Shown: in pieces, positions 43,748 through 50,331 of the stretch
Layout of the letters: each line of letters opens with the position of its first letter
Position numbering within the stretch: the first letter of the stretch is position 1
NCBI GenBank assembly: GCA_902800925.1
Contig: CADCGD010000006.1
Location: 1-64,000 of the forward strand
Reading direction: 5' to 3'
From: an uncultured Bacteroidales bacterium
GTDB lineage: Bacteria > Bacteroidota > Bacteroidia > Bacteroidales > Bacteroidaceae
DNA: 64,000 nucleotides
Made by a program: the position numbers and the translations under genes
The notes under the pieces: generated by a model
Told to the model about the DNA's origin: nothing
What the model saw: only the letters and a program-made list of their open reading frames with translations
Database searches by the model: none

Positions 43748-45420
43748 CAGATTGATTCCAGGAACATTACCACAGCATTGCGGTCAGCCTTGCTGAGGTG
43801 AAAGAACTTCTCGGTGGGCTTGTAGGCATCCGACTGTTTGGAGTAGCCATGCCACATGATGGCCTCGATGACGTTACGTGCACGGCAGTCGTGCAGACGG
43901 TCGTCGGCACCGGTCAGTCGACGGCTGAGTCCACGACCCCAGAGTGGGGTGGTGCGGCACCAGCCGGTACGGATGTCGTTCATCATGAACAGACGGTGCT
44001 GTACCATGTCGGTATAGGGCCAGATGACCTGGTTCGGATAGCGGGGCAGCATGCTGCTGTAGTCCTTGCCAAGGGTGCTGGCATAAGCCTTGATGGAGGC
44101 ATCTACCCAGGGAGTGTCCTCGCCAGTGGTCCACGACGGACGGTGGCAGTGGGCACAGCCAATCTCCGTGAACAGCTCCTTGCCACGCTGTACGTCGCTG
44201 CTGTTCAGGTTGCGGGCAGCGGGCACGGCCAGTCCGCGGTGCCAGACCATGAACTGGTAGTACTGCTTGTCGCTCATCTCCGGCAGGCTGTTGTGCCACT
44301 GGTTGTCGAACTGGTTGGTCGAGGGGTCCAGCAGGTGGCGCACGGCATCGCTGATGCCTGTGTTTGTGCCGTCAGCATAGTAGGGTGAGGCAGGGTCAGC
44401 CTTGATGGTGGCAATGACGTCGGCATCCTCCGACATAGCCTGTGCCCAGGCGGCTGTGGTGTAGAGCTTCGGACGGTCGGAGCGCGACACGTTGGTGATG
44501 TTCCAGATGGCATTGGCACCGGCACCGTCCTGCAGCGAGGCACGCGTCATGGCGTAGGTGAACTTCTTGACCTGCTTCGTACCGTCGGCCAGCGTGTACC
44601 AGGCCGTGGATGCCCAGTCGTTGTTGGCGGTATCCCAGATGGCGGGGTTCAGCTGTACGCCGTGCGAGGCCTCCTGCTGATACTGTGCCTTCATGTCGTC
44701 GGCACTGATGGCGTCGAGCAGTCCTGTGCCATAGACACCGATGGTTGACTCCAAGCGCACGTCGTAGTTGGTGGGCTTGGGATTGGTGTTGAAGGCCTCC
44801 TGCGGAATGCGTACCTCAGGGTAGATGAGGCTGTAGCGCTCGCCGTCCTCAAACTGGAGGGGCAGACCGCTCTCCATGGCTGTCACCTCTTTCCACTCGA
44901 TGCTGATCAGGTCTTCGTTGATGGGGGCCTTGAAGGGTGCCATGGCCTGTGTCTGCGGCATACCCGTCACCTCAGAGATGTAGGCATTGTTGTCCGGGTG
45001 ATAGATGACTAGCAGGTAGCCGTTGCCAATCTGGTTGGCGCGATACTCCGTCTGGCGCTTGCCGTGGCCGTAGCTGGGGTGACAGGCGATGCACGAGTTG
45101 CGCACCCATGCAGGGCCCAGACCCTTGCGTGGCTCCTGGTCGTAGGTGTAGAGGTGTTCGAAGAAGTCCTCACCCACGTTGAAGTCGTTCTCCATGCCTG
45201 CCTGTTCGGCAGCGGGTGTCAAGGCCGAATAGCTGGCCTTGTCGGTGGTACCGAGTTTTCCACCCGGATACCACTCGTCGGCAGTGAAATTGCCGGTAGC
45301 CTTGCCGAAGACCTCGTCGGCGGGTGTCAGCGGCCCCAGGTCACTGAGTGCCTCTGAGCTGTCGTCAGAGCACGCCGCCAACAGCGGTAGCAAGGCAAAA
45401 AGATAAAGTATTCGTTTCAT
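43747..45420 (-). CDS. Di-heme oxidoreductase lipoprotein (DUF1111/DHOR)
   Basis: From the ATG at 45420 the lipoprotein (lipobox LLAAC, Cys17) has about 557 residues. Two CxxCH heme-binding motifs are present: CIACH (Cys110-His114) and CAHCH (Cys422-His426). The DUF1111 blocks are visible: GLGPAWVRNSCIACHPSYG, RNLNSSDVQRGKELFTEIGC, and near the end a TTPLWGRGLSRRLTG block followed by VIEAIMWHG. The frame is open upstream to 45444, but that start gives no signal peptide. Members are probable thiol or peroxide oxidoreductases and are often found beside imelysin genes, as here. Confidence 0.9.
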   Translation of the reverse strand: MKRILYLFALLPLLAACSDDSSEALSDLGPLTPADEVFGKATGNFTADEWYPGGKLGTTDKASYSALTPAAEQAGMENDFNVGEDFFEHLYTYDQEPRKGLGPAWVRNSCIACHPSYGHGKRQTEYRANQIGNGYLLVIYHPDNNAYISEVTGMPQTQAMAPFKAPINEDLISIEWKEVTAMESGLPLQFEDGERYSLIYPEVRIPQEAFNTNPKPTNYDVRLESTIGVYGTGLLDAISADDMKAQYQQEASHGVQLNPAIWDTANNDWASTAWYTLADGTKQVKKFTYAMTRASLQDGAGANAIWNITNVSRSDRPKLYTTAAWAQAMSEDADVIATIKADPASPYYADGTNTGISDAVRHLLDPSTNQFDNQWHNSLPEMSDKQYYQFMVWHRGLAVPAARNLNSSDVQRGKELFTEIGCAHCHRPSWTTGEDTPWVDASIKAYASTLGKDYSSMLPRYPNQVIWPYTDMVQHRLFMMNDIRTGWCRTTPLWGRGLSRRLTGADDRLHDCRARNVIEAIMWHGYSKQSDAYKPTEKFFHLSKADRNAVVMFLESI

Positions 45421-45450
45421 AATCCGTATTTTAAAATACAACATTTATTA

Positions 45451-45682
45451 TATTAAAGACAATGATTTTTTATATTAAAGACAACTTGGACAACTAAGAC
45501 AACTTTTTTATGTGCGCCCTTTTTGATTTAAAGACAACTTTTTTTTCCTGCCCATGAGGGGGTCCGTAGACGCGGTTGCGTCGTAGGCTAATATTAATGT
45601 TGTCCCAAGTTCTCTGCAAGCAGAGTGTGGCGTTGCAATGTCCAAGTTGTCTTTTAATAAAAACTCATTGTTGTCTTTTATA
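45451..45682. repeat. Nested inverted repeats between imelysin and DHOR genes
   Basis: Inner arms TATTAAAGACAACTTGGACA (45473-45492) and TGTCCAAGTTGTCTTTTAAT (45639-45658) pair, and outer arms (45451-45465 and 45665-45682) pair as well. Further AAAGACAACTTTTTT copies lie at about 45495 and 45527. The whole gap could fold into one long stem or be a MITE-like element. Confidence 0.75.
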
Positions 45683-45683
45683 A

Positions 45684-46955
45684 CTATTCTTCGCCTGAAG
45701 TTGATTCCCAGTTATCGGGGGCATCGAAGCTCTTGCCCCACACCACGCTGCAGTACTTCACGAAGGGAGCGGGCATGCCAGAGATGTTGCTGATAGCAGC
45801 AGAATAGGCATTCTCGACAGCTGTGTTGACAGCAACCTGATTGACGCTGGCAAAGAACTTGTGGAAGCTCTTGTCGGCAGCACTGTCGTTGGTAGAACCC
45901 AGCCAGATGTTGCGGATAGAGCGGATGTTGTCGGCAAAATCGGTGATAGAGTTGTAGCTGTAGGGAGACTCTACGTAGGCAATGTCGCCATTGGCAAAGG
46001 GGTTGGCAATCTTGGCAGTGCCCACCTCGTTGCAGATAGCGAAGCAACTACCCTCGTCGTCGCTCAAAACCTGAGCAATGGCATCGGCCAGCGAGGCAAA
46101 GGTGCTCTTGCTGCTCTTGCCGGCCTGCTTCAAGTTGTCACCGAAGGAGAGACCCTTTTCGGTCTGGTACTCCAGACCTGCAGCCTTGACAACGGCTGTG
46201 CGCGAAGCGTTCTTCTCGCCCTCCCAGGCAACCTGCAGCTGGAAGGTGCGCTCCTTCAGCAGGGTGCAGATGCGCTGTGCATAGGCCAGTTCTGAGGCAC
46301 CGCTGATCTGCTCGAAACCTGTGTAGGTGTCGTTCGTCTGGAACTCAGCAGCCTTACGGGGCTGACCATTGCGGAACAGCAGGAACTCCAGGGCGTGGAA
46401 ACCCAGGATGGTGGCATCCTCAATCTCCTCATCGCTGAAGTCGGTACGTCCGGACTGCAGGTAGGTCAGCAGCAAGGAACGGTTCAGTGGCCATGAGTCG
46501 ATGGTGGGGTCGATGTCGAAGTCGGCAGCAGCACCTCCGAGGAAAGCTTCTGAGCGCTCCCAGTAGAGACGGGCAGCCTTGAAATCGGCGCAGGCCTTGT
46601 CGATCTGTGCCTGTGTGATGGAGGCAGCGGTCAGTCCGTGGAGGGTCTTCTCCAGGTCTTCGGTGTTGTCGGCCAGACTGGTGTAGGTAGGCACGATCAC
46701 ATTGTCAACGAGGTTGTTGAGCACCTCGTAGAGGTAAGTCTCCTGAACCTCCGTCAGACTGGCAGAGGCAATGACACCGTTGGCCTTCTCCAGCTGCTTG
46801 CCCAGATTGTCGCAAGCATCCATTGCTGCATTTCCGTAGGTTACATCGCTGTAGATGTCGCCCTTGTTGCCATCGTCTTCGTTTGATTCACTACATGCTG
46901 TTAACGTCAGCGCGCCCAGCAGGACGGCTACTGACAGGTTAAAAAACTTTTTCAT
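45684..46955 (-). CDS. Imelysin-family lipoprotein (M75-like)
   Basis: The 423-residue lipoprotein (lipobox LTLTAC) has the imelysin fold: an N-terminal helical half with ARLYWERSEAFLGGAAADF and the GFHALEFLLFR block (GxHxxE motif). The second half has VSPYSYNSITDFADNIRSI-like and YCSVVWGKSFDAPDNWE segments. Imelysins (IrpA, EfeO, algal and bacterial relatives) are linked to iron uptake but are not proven peptidases. It lies between the porin and the di-heme cytochrome in a minus-strand operon. Confidence 0.9.
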   Translation of the reverse strand: MKKFFNLSVAVLLGALTLTACSESNEDDGNKGDIYSDVTYGNAAMDACDNLGKQLEKANGVIASASLTEVQETYLYEVLNNLVDNVIVPTYTSLADNTEDLEKTLHGLTAASITQAQIDKACADFKAARLYWERSEAFLGGAAADFDIDPTIDSWPLNRSLLLTYLQSGRTDFSDEEIEDATILGFHALEFLLFRNGQPRKAAEFQTNDTYTGFEQISGASELAYAQRICTLLKERTFQLQVAWEGEKNASRTAVVKAAGLEYQTEKGLSFGDNLKQAGKSSKSTFASLADAIAQVLSDDEGSCFAICNEVGTAKIANPFANGDIAYVESPYSYNSITDFADNIRSIRNIWLGSTNDSAADKSFHKFFASVNQVAVNTAVENAYSAAISNISGMPAPFVKYCSVVWGKSFDAPDNWESTSGEE

Positions 46956-46991
46956 TGTTGTTATATTACTTTTTTTATGTGGTTAAAAATT

Positions 46992-47027
46992 TCTTTAACT
47001 CCTTTAACTCCCTTAACTCCTTTAACT
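46992..47027. repeat. 9-bp tandem array, 4 units, at the porin stop
   Basis: On the minus strand the units read AGGAGTTAA/GGGAGTTAA, with the TAG stop of the porin gene in the first, imperfect unit. It is the same family as the arrays at 22333 and 25194. Confidence 0.9.
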
Positions 47028-48279
47028 ACTTAAACAACCCCGCATACGCAATGCCGATATTGATGCTCGGTTCATTGTTGTACTGGCTGTCCAGGAAGCG
47101 GTGGCTGTACTCAGCCTTGACGACAATCTCCTTTATGGGCATGTAGTTGATGCCGGCAGCAATGCGCTGCACCTTGGTATAGCCGTAGCTGGTGTTCTTC
47201 GTGTCTGAAGCGTAGGGATTGTAGGTTTCGTAGCGTCCGAAGATGTAGAGCTTGTCCTTGCTTTCGCGCAGGGCAGCTATCTGCGAGAAGATGTCATAGC
47301 CAGCCTCGATGCCGATGGCGTAGGCGTTGCCGCTGACAAAGGCTGAGTGTTTGAAGGGCGACTTTGAGTTCTTGCGGTTGTACATGTATTTCAGCTGGTC
47401 GGCAGAGCCCAGATAGCCATAGTCGGCCTGTCCGCGTACTATCCAGTTGTGGGCATTATAGGTCAGGTCGATGCTGCCGATGGCTACGCGACCCTTGTAC
47501 TTCGTGCTGATGCCGTCCTTCTCGGCAGGGTAGGTGTTGCCAATAGCATGTCCGTAGTAGCCGCTAAGACCGATGCGTAGGCCAGGGATGCTGTAGTTGT
47601 CCACGCGCAGGGCTACACCGTACTTGTTGGCAACATCGAACTCCATGGGCGACTTGTGACCCTTATGAATCCATCCGGTATTCGTAAAGTTGTCGCTGTT
47701 CAGACCGGCCACCAGCAGCGCCTCGTAGCGAAAGTCCTTGTAGCGACCCCAGAAAGAGACACCCGTCTGGTGCCATGTGGAGGGCATGATGGTGTTCTCG
47801 CCTTCCGGACGATAGACGGTGAAGAAGTTCAGCGGCTCGTGGTGGGCATTGTTCAGACCTACCGGGACCACGATATGACCGGCGCGGATGTTGGCCCAAC
47901 GGGCAAACGACTTCTGTATCCAGAACTGCTCCAGCTCTACCTCGCCGCCTTTCTCGGTTTCCTGTTCCCATTCACCGCCTTCCTCGTCCTCCTTCTCGTA
48001 GGCAATGCCCGTGCCACCGTGCTCGAACTCTATCTCCGTACCCAGCGACCAACCCTTGCCGAAGTCGTAGCCCAGCCAGATGACGGCATGCGGTATGTCG
48101 AAACGTCCGTGTGAAGGGTCGTCCTTATGCTCTTCCGGTTGACTGTAGCGACTGACGTGGTCGCTGTAGAAATTACGTGAGAAGGCCGCCTCGCCGTAGC
48201 CGCCCACACTCAGACGGCTCTGTGCGCTGGCAGTCAGTACGCAACACGCACTAATCAGTGCTAATCCTAATCTTTTCAT
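47026..48279 (-). CDS. Outer-membrane porin of the imelysin operon
   Basis: The 417-residue protein with signal peptide (about 1-19) is predicted to be an outer-membrane beta-barrel (RLSVGGYGEAAFSRNF, IRAGHIVVPVGLNNAHHEP, alternating aromatic strands to the end). An acidic loop follows strand three (KEDEEGGEWEQETEKGGE), and histidine-rich pieces lie nearby (NNAHHEP, EEHKDD), which could bind cations. It resembles porins found upstream of imelysin genes in Bacteroidales. It is probably the uptake channel for metal or a small substrate. The divergent regulator shares its promoter region. Confidence 0.85.
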   Translation of the reverse strand: MKRLGLALISACCVLTASAQSRLSVGGYGEAAFSRNFYSDHVSRYSQPEEHKDDPSHGRFDIPHAVIWLGYDFGKGWSLGTEIEFEHGGTGIAYEKEDEEGGEWEQETEKGGEVELEQFWIQKSFARWANIRAGHIVVPVGLNNAHHEPLNFFTVYRPEGENTIMPSTWHQTGVSFWGRYKDFRYEALLVAGLNSDNFTNTGWIHKGHKSPMEFDVANKYGVALRVDNYSIPGLRIGLSGYYGHAIGNTYPAEKDGISTKYKGRVAIGSIDLTYNAHNWIVRGQADYGYLGSADQLKYMYNRKNSKSPFKHSAFVSGNAYAIGIEAGYDIFSQIAALRESKDKLYIFGRYETYNPYASDTKNTSYGYTKVQRIAAGINYMPIKEIVVKAEYSHRFLDSQYNNEPSINIGIAYAGLFK

Positions 48280-48311
48280 GTCTTTTTACCTTTGTTGTCA
48301 ATTTCTGACTG

Positions 48312-48343
48312 CAAAGGTAACAACTCTTAACATTTCTGACAAT
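48312..48343 (-). promoter_or_regulatory. Promoter of the porin-imelysin-DHOR operon
   Basis: On the minus strand TACCTTTG (48319-48312) lies 33 bp before the porin ATG. An ATTG is placed 20 bp upstream as a weak -33. Confidence 0.55.
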
Positions 48344-48373
48344 ACTCAAAAATGATGAAAATCCTTGGTGTTT

Positions 48374-48405
48374 CTTGCACGTTTCCCCGAAAATGATTAC
48401 TTTTG
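48374..48405 (+). promoter_or_regulatory. Promoter of the LuxR-type regulator
   Basis: CTTG (48374-48377), a 20-bp spacer and TACTTTTG (48398-48405) match with one mismatch. It fixes the start of the gene at 48431 rather than 48365. Confidence 0.6.
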
Positions 48406-48430
48406 CACCGCAATATATATAGTAATAGGT

Positions 48431-49039
48431 ATGATGAATGGAAAACCCAGAGTTGCAGTAGTCGGCAACAATACACTGGCACTGATAGGTCTCAGACATC
48501 TGCTGCAGAGTGTGATGCCGATGATTGAGGTCGACACGCTGGGTTCGTTTGCAGAACTGACAGCCAACAATCCCGACCAGTATTTCCACTATTTTGTCTC
48601 GATAGAAATCATGCTCAGCGAACGTGCGTTCTTCCTGGAGCGCCGGCGTAAGACCATTGTGCTGACGACGGCACAGACAGAGACCGCACAGCTCAGTGAC
48701 TTCCATTGTCTCTATATCAACCAGCCCGAACAACAGTTGTTGCGCGCCCTGCTCCAATTGGAACAGCATGCCCATAGCGGTGGACGTAACCTGCCACCGA
48801 CGGTCAGGGATGACAGTGAACAGCGTCCGGTACTGACACGTCGTGAGATAGAGGTGATGGCGCTCATCGTGCAGGGGTTCATCAATAAAGAGGTGGCCGA
48901 CAAACTCAATATTGGTCTGTCGACCGTTATCACGCACCGAAAGAATATCATGGAGAAACTAGGACTGAAAAGCGTCTCAGCTCTTACCATCTATGCGGTC
49001 ACTCATGGCTATGTGGATGTCAATCTGGTGAAGAGCTGA
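48431..49039 (+). CDS. LuxR/NarL-type regulator with a degenerate receiver domain
   Basis: From 48431 the protein has 202 residues. The N-terminal half has the receiver layout (VAVVGNNTLALIGLRHLLQ), but the acidic pair and the phosphoacceptor Asp are replaced (VGNNT; VSIEIM), so it probably is not phosphorylated. The C-terminal half is a LuxR helix-turn-helix: LTRREIEVMALIVQGFINKE then VADKLNIGLSTVITHRKNI. It is divergent from the porin gene and probably controls that operon, perhaps in response to iron or heme. Similar pseudo-receiver regulators sit next to heme-uptake genes in other Bacteroidales. Confidence 0.85.
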   Translation: MMNGKPRVAVVGNNTLALIGLRHLLQSVMPMIEVDTLGSFAELTANNPDQYFHYFVSIEIMLSERAFFLERRRKTIVLTTAQTETAQLSDFHCLYINQPEQQLLRALLQLEQHAHSGGRNLPPTVRDDSEQRPVLTRREIEVMALIVQGFINKEVADKLNIGLSTVITHRKNIMEKLGLKSVSALTIYAVTHGYVDVNLVKS

Positions 49040-49063
49040 GCAATCATAATAGACAAAAAAAAT

Positions 49064-49095
49064 AATGGAGGCCATCCGTTTGGGTGGCCTCCATT
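49064..49095. terminator. Strong hairpin between the LuxR-type gene and the STAS operon
   Basis: AATGGAGGCCATCC and GGGTGGCCTCCATT form a 14-bp stem with one G-U pair. On the minus strand the stem is followed by TATTTTTTTT, so it ends the STAS operon; it probably also stops the LuxR-type transcript. Confidence 0.85.
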
Positions 49096-49139
49096 GATTC
49101 TTTACATCATGTTTGCGGGCGAATCAATCGCCGCTGTCT

Positions 49140-49442
49140 TTACTTGATGGTGAAGAGGTTGAAGAAACCTGTCATCATGAACACCTTCTTGATATCTTCA
49201 TTGATGTTCTCAATGGTGATGTTTCCACCTTTAGCAGCCACTTCCTTACGGATGGTGAGGAAGAGACGCAGACCTGATGAACTGATGTATTCCAAATCCT
49301 TGCAGTCGAGGGTGATAGCCTTGTCGGCATTCTCTAACAGGGGAATAATCTCCTGCTGGGCCTTGACGGCTGCGGGGGTGTCTAAACGTCCACTGACAGT
49401 GGCGTACATGCCTTGCGGCTGTTCTTGAATGTCAAATATCAT
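49140..49442 (-). CDS. STAS-domain anti-sigma-factor antagonist-like protein
   Basis: The 100-residue protein is a single STAS domain of the SpoIIAA/RsbV type: GMYATVSGRLDTPAA at the front and DLEYISSSGLRLFL with the phosphoacceptor serine (Ser55/Ser56) before Gly57. In such systems the unphosphorylated form captures a switch kinase, and a SpoIIE-type phosphatase restores it. Both enzyme activities are encoded in one protein three genes upstream (53321-55714). It is the last gene of the operon, before a strong terminator. No sigma factor is near. Confidence 0.9.
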   Translation of the reverse strand: MIFDIQEQPQGMYATVSGRLDTPAAVKAQQEIIPLLENADKAITLDCKDLEYISSSGLRLFLTIRKEVAAKGGNITIENINEDIKKVFMMTGFFNLFTIK

Positions 49443-49443
49443 C

Positions 49444-49471
49444 TTTTAATTTTTAATATTTAATATTTCAT
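49444..49471. repeat. 7-bp tandem array, 4 units, between the lipoprotein and STAS genes
   Basis: TTTTAAT, TTTTAAT, ATTTAAT and ATTTCAT fill the gap between the stop of the lipoprotein gene and the STAS start codon. Read on the minus strand a TAA or TGA recurs every seven bases. Confidence 0.8.
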
Positions 49472-50269
49472 TTACTTAACGAGGGCCTTGCGGGCAGCCT
49501 CAATCTCAGCCTTCATCTCGTTCATCTGAACCTTCAACTCGTTGACAGTGGTGGCGTTGAGGTGCTCCAGAGGAGTCATGGCAGAAGCGATAGGAGCAAT
49601 CTCCGGGTCGTACTGAGCCAGACGGTTGGTAGCGTCGAGGATGAGGATGATACGGAAAGTAACGTTAGCAGCTGTCTCGTCAGTGAAAGTGCTCAGGAAC
49701 TTGTCCTGGTTCTGGCTGACAACGTAGAGCTGCTCAACAAGGGCTGCAGAGGCAATCTGCCAGAAGTAGTTGATACGGCCATTCTTATCCATAGCATCGT
49801 AGAGCGCTGAAGATGTCTCGAAGAGACTACCCTTGTCCTCAATCTCCTTGAAAGAAGGATCGTCAATGTCGGCAGCAAGCTTGGTGATAGCCTTGTCGTA
49901 GTCCTCAACGGGCATCTCATACAGGTTGGCAATACGCTTGTCAACGCTCAGGGCAGACAGAACGCGATACTTCTCGGCGAGAGTGGTAGCCTCGTCAGCT
50001 ACAGCAGCGTCGAGCAGATAGGTGGGCTTCACCTGCTTCTCTTCCTTGGTAAGTGTGATACCATTCTTGGTGTCCTTGACGAACTTGGGCTGGTCAATCT
50101 TGCTGAACTCAGCAGCGATGCTGTCGAAGTGCATCTTGATGCTGGCTTCAATCTGTTCTTGTTCGAAACTCTTCAGAGTGTCTGCTTCTTCAGCGTTGTT
50201 TGCACTCTTGTTACCTCCGCATGCTGCGAAGATGATGGCTGCGAAAGCCAGGATAGAAAACTTTTTCAT
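49472..50269 (-). CDS. Lipoprotein of unknown function in the STAS/SpoIIE operon
   Basis: The 265-residue lipoprotein (lipobox IIFAAC followed by GGNK) is mainly helical and acidic: KSFEQEQIEASIKMHFDSIA, YRVLSALSVDKRIANLYEMP, and a C-terminal coiled coil (NELKVQMNEMKAEIEAARKA). It has no named family that I recognise. It lies between the ABC transporter and the STAS gene, so it may link the envelope to the switch. Similar lipoproteins in other Bacteroidales are annotated as hypothetical. Confidence 0.75.
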   Translation of the reverse strand: MKKFSILAFAAIIFAACGGNKSANNAEEADTLKSFEQEQIEASIKMHFDSIAAEFSKIDQPKFVKDTKNGITLTKEEKQVKPTYLLDAAVADEATTLAEKYRVLSALSVDKRIANLYEMPVEDYDKAITKLAADIDDPSFKEIEDKGSLFETSSALYDAMDKNGRINYFWQIASAALVEQLYVVSQNQDKFLSTFTDETAANVTFRIILILDATNRLAQYDPEIAPIASAMTPLEHLNATTVNELKVQMNEMKAEIEAARKALVK

Positions 50270-50310
50270 CTTTCTTTAATCATTTAAGTTATTACTAATG
50301 TTTATTATTG

Positions 50311-50331
50311 TTTCAAGTTTCATGTTTCATT
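50311..50331. repeat. 7-bp tandem array, 3 units, at the ABC transporter stop
   Basis: TTTCAAG, TTTCATG and TTTCATT include the stop codon of the ABC transporter gene (50327-50329, minus). On the minus strand TGA recurs every seven bases. Confidence 0.7.

Noticed and set aside
48251..48937. Minus-strand frame across the porin/LuxR promoter region
   Set aside because: It overlaps the porin start, two promoters and the LuxR-type gene, and has no family likeness.
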